Under the pieces are notes generated by a model. That model ran no database searches and was not told the origin of the DNA. It worked only from the letters and a program-made list of their open reading frames with translations. The translations under genes were made by a program, and so were the position numbers. Shown one piece after another: positions 9,715 to 19,206 of a DNA stretch of 64,000 nucleotides. The stretch's first letter is position 1, and each line of letters begins with the position of its first letter. The stretch lies in the NCBI RefSeq assembly GCF_000321005.1, contig NZ_HE578907.1, positions 918,728 through 982,727 of the forward strand. The letters run 5' to 3'. This DNA comes from Anaerococcus senegalensis JC48. Lineage in GTDB: Bacteria > Bacillota > Clostridia > Tissierellales > Peptoniphilaceae.

Positions 9715-9742
9715 ATTATAGTCCTAAAATGGACTTTGTCAA
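9715..9742 (-). promoter_or_regulatory. marR-ABC operon promoter with an operator in the spacer
   Basis: On the minus strand: TTGACA (9742 to 9737), 16-bp spacer, TATAAT (9720 to 9715). The inverted repeat AGTCC-N6-GGACT (9720-9735) fills the spacer, so a bound dimer would exclude RNA polymerase. It is the natural candidate for the MarR operator. Confidence 0.7.
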
Positions 9743-9787
9743 TAGCCTCTAAAAATTTTTGTTGTATAATATCAGTTGAGGTGAATT

Positions 9788-10696
9788 ATGATAGATTATT
9801 TAAAAGAAATAAATTTAGATCAAAATTTAATTGATAAAATAATAGAATTTAGAAAAGCAAATATAGATAGTGAAGACAAGGATAGGATTGTTAAACCAGA
9901 ATTTAAATATTATGGAGAAGATGTTTTGAAAAAAGCAATCACTGCTATTCTTTCTGGTAAAAATATTTTACTTTCTGGTCCAAAAGCTACAGGAAAAAAT
10001 GTTTTGGCTCAAAATCTTTCTTATATTTTTAATCGTCCATCATGGGATATTTCTTTTCACGTAAATACTGATTACAATTCCTTGGTTGGAGCTGACACTT
10101 TCAAAGATGGAAAAGTAGTTTTTAGAAAGGGTCCTGTTTATGAATGTGCAAAAAAAGGTGGCTTTGGAGTTTTGGATGAAATAAATATGGCAAAAAATGA
10201 AGCCATCTCTGTTCTTCACGCAACTTTAGATCACAGACGCGTAATTGATATTCCAGGTTATGACAAAATTAAACTTGACGATAAGACAAGATTTATTGCA
10301 ACAATGAATTATGGATATGTTGGAACAAGAGAAGTAAATGAGGCTCTTGCGTCAAGATTTATGGTTATAAATATGCCAAATATTACAAGAGAAAATTTAA
10401 AACATTTATTAAAGGATAAATTTCCAAAATTAAAAGATAAATATATGGAAACTTTTATAGATATTTTTGAATCTCTCCAAGAAAAAAGTGAAAATTCAGA
10501 AATTTCTACAAAATCAGTTGACCTTAGGGGACTAATTTCTGCAATAGAAACAATGGAGATTGGACTTAATCCATATGACGCAATTGAGATGGGACTTATT
10601 AATAAATCTTTTGATGAATTTGAAAGAGAGCTTGTAAGAGACAGCGTTGATTCAAAGCTTCCAAAAGAAATCAAAGAGAGTGTATTTGATGACTGA
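9788..10696 (+). CDS. MoxR/CbbQ-type AAA+ ATPase
   Basis: 302-residue AAA+ ATPase. Walker A SGPKATGKN is near residue 62, Walker B GVLDEIN near 125, sensor-1 IATMNYG near 175 and an arginine-finger region NEALASRF. MoxR ATPases act with VWA partners to remodel or activate a client protein or load a metal. The VWA gene follows with an 8-bp overlap, so the pair is translationally coupled. The ATG at 9788 has GAGGTGA upstream, and a TATAAT lies at 9765-9770. The client is not evident from neighbours. Confidence 0.88.
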   Translation: MIDYLKEINLDQNLIDKIIEFRKANIDSEDKDRIVKPEFKYYGEDVLKKAITAILSGKNILLSGPKATGKNVLAQNLSYIFNRPSWDISFHVNTDYNSLVGADTFKDGKVVFRKGPVYECAKKGGFGVLDEINMAKNEAISVLHATLDHRRVIDIPGYDKIKLDDKTRFIATMNYGYVGTREVNEALASRFMVINMPNITRENLKHLLKDKFPKLKDKYMETFIDIFESLQEKSENSEISTKSVDLRGLISAIETMEIGLNPYDAIEMGLINKSFDEFERELVRDSVDSKLPKEIKESVFDD

Positions 10697-12416
10697 TACT
10701 TTTGAAAAGTTAAGGGCTATGAATGTAATTTGGGATTTTGCTGATAATTATAAAATTTTTCCAAAATCCTACTATTCCATGGATAAAAATTACAAAAATA
10801 TAATTGAAGGATACAAGTTTAAAAATTTTAGACTTGATTTATTTTCTTCATTTTTTTCTTATTTAAAAAAAGACAATCCATTTTTTGAAGAATTTAAAGC
10901 AATCACCCTTCTTTTGTTGGAAGACTTATCATACAGAAAATTAGAAAAAACTAATCTTGTAATAAAAGATTTAAGAAAATCCTATGCAAAAAAAATTCTC
11001 GACAAATACCAATACAAAAAAGAAACAGATAATGTCTATGAACAAATAGAAAAAGCCTATTATGGAAAAATTTTTAATAAGCCAATTACAGAAGCAAAAC
11101 TTGTAAGAGATTTTTATTATGAGCTTTTTTCAATTGATACTTATAAATCAAGTGAGATTATAGATAAATTAAATGAACTTTTCAAAAAATATTTTCTTTT
11201 TGAAAGATTTGACCAATACAATGAACTTTTTGATCAAATGATTAAAGATGAAAAACCTAAAAATTTTGACCACGATGATTTAGATGAATCAGATATTGAA
11301 AAAAATATAGAAGACCAATTTCAAATCCAATCTGCGGAATTTAATGGTTATATTTATTTTGAAGAAAAAAAAGAAGATATGAATAAGGATATTTTTATCT
11401 TTGAAAAAAATGATGATGAGACAGATAAAAGAGAAGATTCATTTATAGAGGATTTTTATGGAAAACTTTCTATAAGCAAAAAAAGACAAGAATTATTAGA
11501 AAAAGAACTTGCCAAGGGAATTCACAAGTCAAAAAAATTGTATTTCACAAAAGGAGAATATACCGATTCTCCAAATGCAAAATTTAATCAAAAAGTTAGA
11601 AAAAAACAAAGAACAAAAACAAAAGAATATATTGAAAATAATCTCTCAATAAACAACAGAGCTGTAAATGAACTTACAAGAACTATAGAAAACTCTTTGG
11701 CAAATCACGAAGAAGATGAACTTTTTAGAAAAAATTATGGACTTCTTGATTCTGTAAATGTGTGGAGAGCTCCTGTATTAAATGAATCCAAGGTATTTTT
11801 TTCAAATAACAAAGATCCTAAACCAAAATTTCAATTGGATTTATTGATTGATGGGTCTGCAAGTCAAATTAAAAGGCAAAATCTTGTGGCAAATCAAGCT
11901 TTTATAATTGTAAATGCCATGGATAAGGTTAATATTCCAATAAGAGTTTCTTCCTTTTCTACTTTAAGAGATTATACAGTTTTTAATATGTACAGGGATT
12001 TTAAAGATAAGGGAAAAAATGAAAATATTTATGATTTTTTTGCATCAGGTGCAAACAGAGATGGTCTTGCCTTTAAAACAATCCATAAATTAATCAATGA
12101 AGATAAAAATGAAGAAGTAAGAAAAATTTTAATAATTTTATCAGACGGACGCCCAAATGATGAAAAACACAATATTAATACAGTAAATGCAAAAATAAAA
12201 GACCAATATATAGACAAAAAAGCAGTTGATGATACTGCAAAAGAAATTAGATCTTTAAAAAATGATGGAATTCAAGTTTTGGGCGTATTTACTGGAGAAG
12301 ATGAAGATATAGAAAATGCAAAATTAATTTATGGTTCTGATTTTTGTAGAATAAAAAATCTAGAAAATTTCTCAAAAATCGTTTCAATTTATATGAAAAA
12401 TTTAATAGCAAACTAA
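10689..12416 (+). CDS. VWA-domain partner of the MoxR ATPase
   Basis: About 575 residues from the ATG at 10689, chosen because AAGAGAG lies 7 bp upstream; an in-frame codon at 10647 has no such site. The N-terminal about 200 residues are Lys/Asp/Glu-rich without recognised domains. The C-terminal VWA domain starts near residue 380 with MIDAS motif DGSAS, followed by SSFSTLRDY and the Asp-containing LSDGRPND. This matches the CobT/CbbO/NorD-like class paired with MoxR ATPases. It is cytoplasmic (no signal peptide or helix). It ends at a strong terminator shared with murJ. Confidence 0.85.
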   Translation: MTDTFEKLRAMNVIWDFADNYKIFPKSYYSMDKNYKNIIEGYKFKNFRLDLFSSFFSYLKKDNPFFEEFKAITLLLLEDLSYRKLEKTNLVIKDLRKSYAKKILDKYQYKKETDNVYEQIEKAYYGKIFNKPITEAKLVRDFYYELFSIDTYKSSEIIDKLNELFKKYFLFERFDQYNELFDQMIKDEKPKNFDHDDLDESDIEKNIEDQFQIQSAEFNGYIYFEEKKEDMNKDIFIFEKNDDETDKREDSFIEDFYGKLSISKKRQELLEKELAKGIHKSKKLYFTKGEYTDSPNAKFNQKVRKKQRTKTKEYIENNLSINNRAVNELTRTIENSLANHEEDELFRKNYGLLDSVNVWRAPVLNESKVFFSNNKDPKPKFQLDLLIDGSASQIKRQNLVANQAFIIVNAMDKVNIPIRVSSFSTLRDYTVFNMYRDFKDKGKNENIYDFFASGANRDGLAFKTIHKLINEDKNEEVRKILIILSDGRPNDEKHNINTVNAKIKDQYIDKKAVDDTAKEIRSLKNDGIQVLGVFTGEDEDIENAKLIYGSDFCRIKNLENFSKIVSIYMKNLIAN

Positions 12417-12446
12417 AATGACCTAGTAGTTGAACTAGGTCATTTT
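12416..12446. terminator. Bidirectional terminator between VWA gene and murJ
   Basis: Stem AATGACCTAGT paired with ACTAGGTCATT (about 12417-12444), flanked by A-rich sequence on the left and T-rich on the right, between convergent genes. Confidence 0.9.
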
Positions 12447-12452
12447 TTCTTA

Positions 12453-13979
12453 TTATTTTTTCTTTTTTATCTTATGATACAAATGATTTACCATTTGCAT
12501 AACTTCTGGAATTCTTGCAAGTATTATTGCTACTAAATAGAAAATTCCTGCAACTATTATTGAAATAAATAAGGCTGGTAGGTAGGAGATTCTAACACTT
12601 AAATTTGAATATATGCTCCAAGCTATTAGCCCCATTATTATTGATAATATTGTTATTTTTATTAATGATTTTAATGAAGATTTGAAATTTATTCTTCCAA
12701 AGTTTTTTCTAAATTTTACTAACATCATCAAAGCACCTGCCGCTGCAGATATTGTTGTTGATAAAGCTAAACCTTCAATACCAAAGAAGTTTATAAAAAT
12801 AAAATTAAATATAATATTAATTATTTGTTGAATTACAACTATTATTACGGGAGTTTTTGAATCTCCTACTGCATAAAATCCTTTGTCAATTACATCTGAA
12901 AATGATTGAAAAATTACAAAAGGCGCATAAGCTATCAACATTGATGCAGTAATTATAACTGATTTATTATCAAAAGCTCCTCTTTGATAAACAAGTTTTA
13001 TTATGGGAACTGCAAGCGACATCATTCCTATTGTAGCTGGAATTACCAAAAGCATTGTTGAAACTATTGCAGAATTTAAATGACTCTTCATATTTTCAAA
13101 ATCTCCACTTTGTCCTAAATGAGAAATTGTTGGAAAAATTGAAGTTGTAACTGAAACTGTAATTACTCCTGTTATTAGTGACAAAAGTGTTTTTGAATAT
13201 CTCAAAAATGAAATTGATGCATTTCCAAAAAAGTATGATGCCATAGAATTATCAACAGTAAGAGAAATTTCTCCAGCAGCTGATGATACAATAACAGGAA
13301 TTGCAATCATAACAAGGGCTTTTATATATTTATTATGAATATCTATTTTATTTGAATGCTTATAACCATGATCTCTATTTGCTTTTGGAAACATTATATA
13401 TTGTAAAACATTTCCTAGTAAACAACCTATTGCAAGTAAATATGGATTTTTTGCCATACCACTTAACACAGTAAAAGTAATTATAATAACATTCATTATT
13501 AAACCTGTAACTGCTGGTATAAAAAAATTTCCTTTTAAATTTAAATATCCCCTAAATACTGCTGAATATAGGTATGCAAATATTGCAAACATAATTATTC
13601 TAGTAAATATAATAGCTGTTTGTAAAAGCTCTCCTTCTAGATCTGGAGAAAATAATTTACAAAATGCACCTGCAAATATAAAACCAAAAATTACTGCACC
13701 TAGTGAAAACACCATTAAAATATTAAAAATATTTGATGTAAATTCTTCGGCTGCCTTTTCACCTTCTTCATTTTTTGCTTTGGTGTAAATTGGAATAAAT
13801 CCATAAATAATACCCGATGCAACAAAATTTGCTATTACTACGGGAAGGGTATTCGCAACTGCATAAATTGCTACAATATCTCCTGCCCCATAATAATACG
13901 CCATAACAGATTCTCTCAAAAATCCAAAAACTTTAGAAAGAATAGTTACAAGCATTAACATAAATGCTGTTTGTCCCAT
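12453..13979 (-). CDS. murJ: Lipid II flippase MurJ
   Basis: 508 residues, about 14 predicted membrane helices, MOP superfamily. The N-terminal segment MLVTILSKVFGFLRESVMAYYYG carries the conserved Arg of the central cavity. The repeat IIKLVYQRGAFDNKSV and the GFYAVGDSKTPVII segment match MurJ/MviN. It flips undecaprenyl-linked lipid II to the outer face for peptidoglycan synthesis. It is monocistronic, between the convergent terminator and a spacer before the VanY-like gene's terminator. Confidence 0.93.
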   Translation of the reverse strand: MGQTAFMLMLVTILSKVFGFLRESVMAYYYGAGDIVAIYAVANTLPVVIANFVASGIIYGFIPIYTKAKNEEGEKAAEEFTSNIFNILMVFSLGAVIFGFIFAGAFCKLFSPDLEGELLQTAIIFTRIIMFAIFAYLYSAVFRGYLNLKGNFFIPAVTGLIMNVIIITFTVLSGMAKNPYLLAIGCLLGNVLQYIMFPKANRDHGYKHSNKIDIHNKYIKALVMIAIPVIVSSAAGEISLTVDNSMASYFFGNASISFLRYSKTLLSLITGVITVSVTTSIFPTISHLGQSGDFENMKSHLNSAIVSTMLLVIPATIGMMSLAVPIIKLVYQRGAFDNKSVIITASMLIAYAPFVIFQSFSDVIDKGFYAVGDSKTPVIIVVIQQIINIIFNFIFINFFGIEGLALSTTISAAAGALMMLVKFRKNFGRINFKSSLKSLIKITILSIIMGLIAWSIYSNLSVRISYLPALFISIIVAGIFYLVAIILARIPEVMQMVNHLYHKIKKKK

Positions 13980-14076
13980 AATTACCTCTCTTTATAAATT
14001 ATAAATCTTATTATATCTTTAATAAGTTAGCTTTCAATTTTGAAATCAATAAAAATTTTCTTATTAAATAAAAATA

Positions 14077-14106
14077 AGCACAAGAAATAAAGCTATCACT
14101 TGTGCT
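14077..14106 (-). terminator. Terminator of the VanY-like gene
   Basis: Stem AGCACAAG (14077-14084) with CTTGTGCT (14099-14106), followed by A/T-rich sequence on the minus strand. Confidence 0.65.
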
Positions 14107-14114
14107 ACAATTTA

Positions 14115-15110
14115 TTATTTTATTTTCAAATATTCTTCTAACGAAAGATCATTTTCATACATTTGCTTTGCACTTTCTACTCCAACATATCTAAAATGCC
14201 ATGGTCTATGTTTTATTCCAGTTATATTTTCTTTTTCTTTTTTATATCTTTCAATAAAACCATATTTATAGGCATTTTCTTTTAACCACTTATATTCATC
14301 TGTGTTCTCAAATTTATTTGAGTATTTATCATCATTTGTAAAAAAGTCAAAACTTGTACCTGTTTGATGCTCACTAAAAAAAGCTCCATCAGCATCTGGA
14401 TTATTTTGATCTTGTAAATTAGTTTCACTTTGGCCTTTTCTAAAATCTGATGCAATTTTTACATTAAGTCCTTCTCTATTCATATCAATTAACATAGTAT
14501 CAAAGGCTTTTTTGCTTGTTGAGTCCAGTCCTGGATTAAAATCTTTTGGTAATGGATTTTCTTTATTTACAAAGATTATTCCTTTTACTACATTTACATT
14601 TTCTTCGTCACTAGCTTTTCTAAGTCCAAACTTATTAACATAATAAAAATCGTCATTTATTTTTATTTTTGAAAAAGAATTTTCTGTACCATAATATTCT
14701 ATGTATTGATTACTTCCTATACTTAAAGAAGTTTTAGAATAATCTGATGGTTCTTGATAACAATATTGACTTTTTAATGATTTTACATATGATTTCATAA
14801 TATCGCTGTATCCATCATCATTAAGTTTTTGATCATCTTTTATTACAAGTTCTTCAAATCCAATAGCTGTTGCCACTTGTGTTGCCCCAGGTGTTTCTTC
14901 TTCTATTTCTTCTTTTTTGCTTGCTTGAGCGTACCTATTTTCTATTGTTTTTTTTATTTTAACTTCTTCGTCTTTCTTACTAAAATCTATCTTAAATGCA
15001 CCTATAATTAATAGAGCACAAAATCCTACTTTAATTAAATTTTTTCTTCTTTTTCTTTTTTTCTCTCTTAATTTTTTACGTCTTAAATCTCTTATACTTT
15101 TGTTTGCCAT
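14115..15110 (-). CDS. VanY-like (M15B) membrane-anchored carboxypeptidase homologue
   Basis: 331 residues: a very basic cytoplasmic N-terminus, one membrane helix (about 25-42), a linker, then a C-terminal peptidase M15B domain. The zinc motif SEHQTGTSFDF (S-x-H-x6-D pattern) is near residue 246 and the second motif is HRPWHFRYVG near 304. In VanY/LdcB enzymes the second motif is usually EPWH, where Glu is the general base; here Arg occupies that place, although the zinc His is kept. Predicted to trim D-Ala or L,D-type stem peptides outside the cell, but activity is uncertain. Confidence 0.82.
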   Translation of the reverse strand: MANKSIRDLRRKKLREKKRKRRKNLIKVGFCALLIIGAFKIDFSKKDEEVKIKKTIENRYAQASKKEEIEEETPGATQVATAIGFEELVIKDDQKLNDDGYSDIMKSYVKSLKSQYCYQEPSDYSKTSLSIGSNQYIEYYGTENSFSKIKINDDFYYVNKFGLRKASDEENVNVVKGIIFVNKENPLPKDFNPGLDSTSKKAFDTMLIDMNREGLNVKIASDFRKGQSETNLQDQNNPDADGAFFSEHQTGTSFDFFTNDDKYSNKFENTDEYKWLKENAYKYGFIERYKKEKENITGIKHRPWHFRYVGVESAKQMYENDLSLEEYLKIK

Positions 15111-15301
15111 TTTTTTAGTTTTCTTCCTTACATATATTTCAATATAAATAAATTTACGTCTGTGGGATAGTTTTCAAAAATATAAATATATTTCAATTTA
15201 TAGTATTTTAAAAACGTCTTAATAATTTCTTTACTCCATTATAACACAAGACACAGAAAATATGTATAGTATATATGATTTTTTTCAAATAAAAAATAAA
15301 A

Positions 15302-15327
15302 AAATCGCTAAGATATTTTAGCGATTT
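15302..15327 (-). terminator. Terminator of the ppx-ppk operon
   Basis: Ten-bp perfect stem AAATCGCTAA (15302-15311) with TTAGCGATTT (15318-15327), then an A-run on the plus strand (U-tract on the transcript). Confidence 0.85.
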
Positions 15328-15331
15328 AAAA

Positions 15332-17497
15332 TTATTTGAAAAATTCTTTTATCTTTTCTAATAAAGTTCTATTTTCTTCATTTTTATTTTCTTTATTTTC
15401 GATATGATTTGGTATAACTTGACTATTATTTTTCATATTTTTTTGGTAAGCCTTATCCATTGCCATTTGAATAAATTTTTCTTGGGCAATTAGATTTTTT
15501 TTATTTTTTACCTTTTCATATTCACCTTTTGGATTCATAACTCTAGTTTTAACATCATCGGCAAACATTATATCCAAAAATTCTAATATTTGTTTTTTAA
15601 TAGAGTCTTGATAAATCGGACAAGCAACTTCCATCCTATTTCTAATATTTCTTGTCATAAAATCTGCTGATGATATATATATTTTACAGTCATCTTCTTT
15701 TCCAAATTGATAAACTCTATGGTGTTCTAAAAATCTACCTACTATTTGATGAATTCTTATATTTTCTGTCCTGTTTTTTATTCCTGGCAAAATACAAGTT
15801 ATTCCTCTTACCAATAAATCAATTTTTACTCCTTGATTTGATGCAAGTGATAATTTATCGATAAGCTCTCTATCAGAAATTGAATTCATCTTTAGTCTAA
15901 TGTAACCATTTTTAGATTCTTTTTGCCTTTTAATTTGTTCATCAATTAATTCATCTAATTTTTCTTGCATTGGTTTTGGCGATACTAGAATATGTTTATA
16001 AGATCCATCAAGATTCCCTATCATTATATTATCAAAAACTTCTTTTACATCTGTTCCAATTTCTACATTACTTGTCATAAATGAGAAATCTGTATAAAGT
16101 TTTGCAGTTTTTTCATTATAATTACCTGTTGCAATTTGACTTGTGTATGCAATTTTGTCATCTTTTATTCTTGTTATTAAGCAAACTTTTGAATGACACT
16201 TATAATTATCAAAACCATATACAATTTTACATCCCGCATTTTCTAATCTTGATGACCAAATAATATTATTATTTTCATCAAATCTTGCTCTTAATTCCAT
16301 CAAGACAAAAACTTCTTTACCATTTTCTGCAGCTTTTATAAGAGCTTTTGCAATTTCAGAATCTTTTGCTATTCTATATAGAGTAATTTTAATGCTAATT
16401 ACTGATTCATCTTTACTTGCTTCATTTAATAATCTAATTACAGGATCCATGCTTTCATATGGATATGACAATAACAAATCTTTTTTTTCTATTTGATCAA
16501 ACATAGAAATATCATCATCAATTAGAGGTGATTTTTGAGGAGAGAATTTTTTATAAGAATATTTTTCTATCAATGCTTCTGGCATATCTTCCAACATATC
16601 AAAAACAAATTTAGCTCTCATTGGTGATTTTGTTACAAATACATTTTCTCTTTTAAGTTGTAATTTTTCTAATAATAATTCAAATACTTCATCTTCAACT
16701 TCTTCATCAAGTTCGAGTCTTACAGGTTGGAGTCTTTTTCTTCTTTTTAATACATCTTTCATATAAGACCTATAATCAAGGTCTACATCATAATCATCGT
16801 CATCATAAGAAATATCTGCATTTCTAGTTACTGACATTATGTGTTTTGAAACGCATTTGTAATTTTCAAATACATTTTCTCCAAATTCTTTTATAATATC
16901 TTCTAGTAAAACTATTGTAGTTTGTGAAATCTTTAAGTACCTATCTATCTTATCTGGAACATATATAATTCCAAAATAATTCTTATTTTTTTTATTTTCT
17001 CTTTGTCTTACAAGATTAAAAATTACATTTATAGAAAGATTGGATAGTCTAGGAAATGGCCTAACCCTATCCACAACTTGAAAATTTAAAATTGGTTCTA
17101 TCTTATTATCAAAGAAAAATCTTACTGTTTCATAATCTTTATTATTTAGGTTAGAAACTTTTTCTATACTTATTCCTTCACTTTTAAAATCATTTATAAT
17201 TCTAGTATAAACAGAATCTTTTTTTTGATATAATCTTTTACATTCTTTCATTATAGCTAAAAGTTGATCTTCTGGAGTCATATTAGACTTATTATCTACA
17301 GCTTTTTTCTTTAATCTAGATAAATCTTCTAAAGATCCAACTCTAACCATAAAAAATTCTTCTAAATTTGTATCAAATATTGAAAGAAATTTTAATCTTT
17401 CAAATAATTCTACATCTTTTTCATCAGCCTCATCTAAAACTCTCTCATTAAATTTCAACCAAGATAATTCTCTATTTTGCGTAAAAGATATATCCAT
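15332..17497 (-). CDS. ppk: Polyphosphate kinase Ppk1
   Basis: 721 residues, normal for PPK1. It reversibly polymerises the ATP gamma-phosphate into polyphosphate. The phosphorylated His lies in CHSKVCLI near residue 434 and the second essential His in RFLEHHRVYQFG near 590; ATGNYNEKTAKLYTDFSF is the PPK1 signature. The N-domain begins with FTQNRELSWLKFNERVLDEA. It starts 2 bp after ppx ends, so synthesis and degradation enzymes share a transcript. A Lys/Asn-rich tail follows the last domain. Confidence 0.96.
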   Translation of the reverse strand: MDISFTQNRELSWLKFNERVLDEADEKDVELFERLKFLSIFDTNLEEFFMVRVGSLEDLSRLKKKAVDNKSNMTPEDQLLAIMKECKRLYQKKDSVYTRIINDFKSEGISIEKVSNLNNKDYETVRFFFDNKIEPILNFQVVDRVRPFPRLSNLSINVIFNLVRQRENKKNKNYFGIIYVPDKIDRYLKISQTTIVLLEDIIKEFGENVFENYKCVSKHIMSVTRNADISYDDDDYDVDLDYRSYMKDVLKRRKRLQPVRLELDEEVEDEVFELLLEKLQLKRENVFVTKSPMRAKFVFDMLEDMPEALIEKYSYKKFSPQKSPLIDDDISMFDQIEKKDLLLSYPYESMDPVIRLLNEASKDESVISIKITLYRIAKDSEIAKALIKAAENGKEVFVLMELRARFDENNNIIWSSRLENAGCKIVYGFDNYKCHSKVCLITRIKDDKIAYTSQIATGNYNEKTAKLYTDFSFMTSNVEIGTDVKEVFDNIMIGNLDGSYKHILVSPKPMQEKLDELIDEQIKRQKESKNGYIRLKMNSISDRELIDKLSLASNQGVKIDLLVRGITCILPGIKNRTENIRIHQIVGRFLEHHRVYQFGKEDDCKIYISSADFMTRNIRNRMEVACPIYQDSIKKQILEFLDIMFADDVKTRVMNPKGEYEKVKNKKNLIAQEKFIQMAMDKAYQKNMKNNSQVIPNHIENKENKNEENRTLLEKIKEFFK

Positions 17498-17499
17498 TT

Positions 17500-18405
17500 T
17501 TATTCCTTTCCTAATACTTTTTTGTAAACATACCCTTCCCTAACTCCAGTTTGACTAATATTAATTTTATCTACCTTAAAATATTTGGAGATTTTATTTA
17601 AAATAATCATTCCAGGAATGAGAGTATGAACCCTATCAGCTTTTACAGAAAGAATCAAATCTAAAAGTTTTTTATTTTCATAATCCATTAAATCTTTGAG
17701 CATATCCTTAAGTTTTTTTCTATCCATAGTAAAATTATCTTTTCCTAAATTATAATATTCATTGTAGAGTTTTAAGCTAGCTCTTGCTGAACCTCCAACA
17801 CCACAAAGAGTATCATGATCTTCTTGGTAAAAATTTCTTTCAATAAGTTCATCTTCTATGGATTTTTCTATATTTTTTTTGTCATCTTTATTTGGAAATA
17901 AAAATTCTACATTATCATTAAAAGCAGAAAGTGATCCAATATCAAGAGATGTTGATTTTATAACCTTTCCTTGCTCAATTATTACAATTTCGCTAGAACC
18001 ACCACCAACATCTGTCAAAACTCCCTTTGTAACATCCAAGGATGAATTTGCCCCTAAAAAAGAAAGTTTTGATTCTTCTTCACCTGATAAAATTTCAATA
18101 TCAAATCCAATTTCATCTTTTACTTTCTGTAGAATTTCACTTCTATTAGAAGAATCTCTTATAGTTGCAGTAGCAAAAGGATAAACAAAATCAATATCAT
18201 CAAAATTATTAATTAAAAGTTTAAAATTTTTCAATGTATCTAATAATCTTTCAATTCCTTTTTCATTAAGTTTTCCATTTTTGATGTAAGATCTTAAACT
18301 TGCACCTTCCTTCTCATTAAAAAGATTATAAATCTTTCCTTCCTTTTCTTTATAAACTGAAAGTCTAATAGTATTTGATCCAATATCTATAACTGCATAT
18401 ATCAT
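17500..18405 (-). CDS. ppx: Exopolyphosphatase/pppGpp phosphatase family (Ppx/GppA)
   Basis: 301-residue actin-fold phosphatase. Phosphate-1 loop AVIDIGSNTIRLSVY, catalytic Glu region FLGANSSLDVTKGVLTDVGGGSSEIVII with the GGGSSE phosphate-binding loop. It is the short, two-domain form (no C-terminal HD domain), as in many Firmicutes. It degrades polyphosphate and/or converts pppGpp to ppGpp; pairing with ppk favours polyphosphate. Located 51 bp downstream of murI, probably the same operon. Confidence 0.9.
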   Translation of the reverse strand: MIYAVIDIGSNTIRLSVYKEKEGKIYNLFNEKEGASLRSYIKNGKLNEKGIERLLDTLKNFKLLINNFDDIDFVYPFATATIRDSSNRSEILQKVKDEIGFDIEILSGEEESKLSFLGANSSLDVTKGVLTDVGGGSSEIVIIEQGKVIKSTSLDIGSLSAFNDNVEFLFPNKDDKKNIEKSIEDELIERNFYQEDHDTLCGVGGSARASLKLYNEYYNLGKDNFTMDRKKLKDMLKDLMDYENKKLLDLILSVKADRVHTLIPGMIILNKISKYFKVDKINISQTGVREGYVYKKVLGKE

Positions 18406-18456
18406 ATAATTTCCTCCTTCTGTTTTTATAAAATTTTTGTTAAATCTATGTAAAAT

Positions 18457-19206
18457 CTATTTATAAAGCTCTTTAATTTCTATATTTTCTCCCATTATTT
18501 TATTAGTCATCTTTTGTGAAATCTCATTTACATCAGTCATATATATTTCAATATTTAAATTTTCATCTTCTTCAAATACAATATCTCTTGCCAAAATCTT
18601 TGCTGGATCAATTATATTTGCATTATAAGTCAAATTTTTCTCAATTGTTTCTTTTATAATAGGATAGTGGGTACAGCCCAAAATTATATTTTCTATTTTT
18701 TTATCATTGGCAAATTTCAGATAATCTTTCAATTCTCTTTCAATTTCTTCCCCACTTACAATTCCTTCTTCAATAAAGTCTACAAGTTTTGAACAGGATT
18801 TTTCATATACTTTCTTAGAAGACTTTTTTTCAATTATATTTTTATAAGCATGATTTTTGCAAGTAGCCTTTGTAGCCATGACAAAAACATCACCTTTATT
18901 ATTTAAAGCTTCTTTTATTGCCTCATCTGTTATGGAAATAAATTTTTTATCAAATTCTTTTCTAAGATTTTCAATAGCTACAACAGAAATTGTATTACAA
19001 GCTACAATAAAGAAATCTATATCTTTTTTTAGTAAAAATTCTACTATTTTTTTAGAAAGCTCAATAATCTCTTCATTTGATCTGTTTCCATATGGTACAT
19101 TTTTATTATCACCTAGATAAAAATAATTAGCCTTATGTTTATTTGCTATCTCTTTTAAAACAGTAAGACCGCCTAATCCAGAATCAAAAACTCCAATATT
19201 AGTCAT
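18457..19206 (-). CDS. murI: Glutamate racemase MurI
   Basis: 249 residues. Interconverts L- and D-glutamate for peptidoglycan. The two catalytic cysteines are visible in VACNTIS (near residue 70) and LGCTHYP (near 178); the N-terminus IGVFDSGLGGLTVLKEI is the family signature. It overlaps ispE by 8 bp. An AAGGTGGG ribosome site lies just upstream inside ispE. Confidence 0.95.
   Translation of the reverse strand: MTNIGVFDSGLGGLTVLKEIANKHKANYFYLGDNKNVPYGNRSNEEIIELSKKIVEFLLKKDIDFFIVACNTISVVAIENLRKEFDKKFISITDEAIKEALNNKGDVFVMATKATCKNHAYKNIIEKKSSKKVYEKSCSKLVDFIEEGIVSGEEIERELKDYLKFANDKKIENIILGCTHYPIIKETIEKNLTYNANIIDPAKILARDIVFEEDENLNIEIYMTDVNEISQKMTNKIMGENIEIKELYK

Noticed and set aside
17858-18184. 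108-residue plus-strand ORF opposite ppx
   Set aside because: Lies wholly inside a conserved gene on the other strand and has no ribosome binding site.
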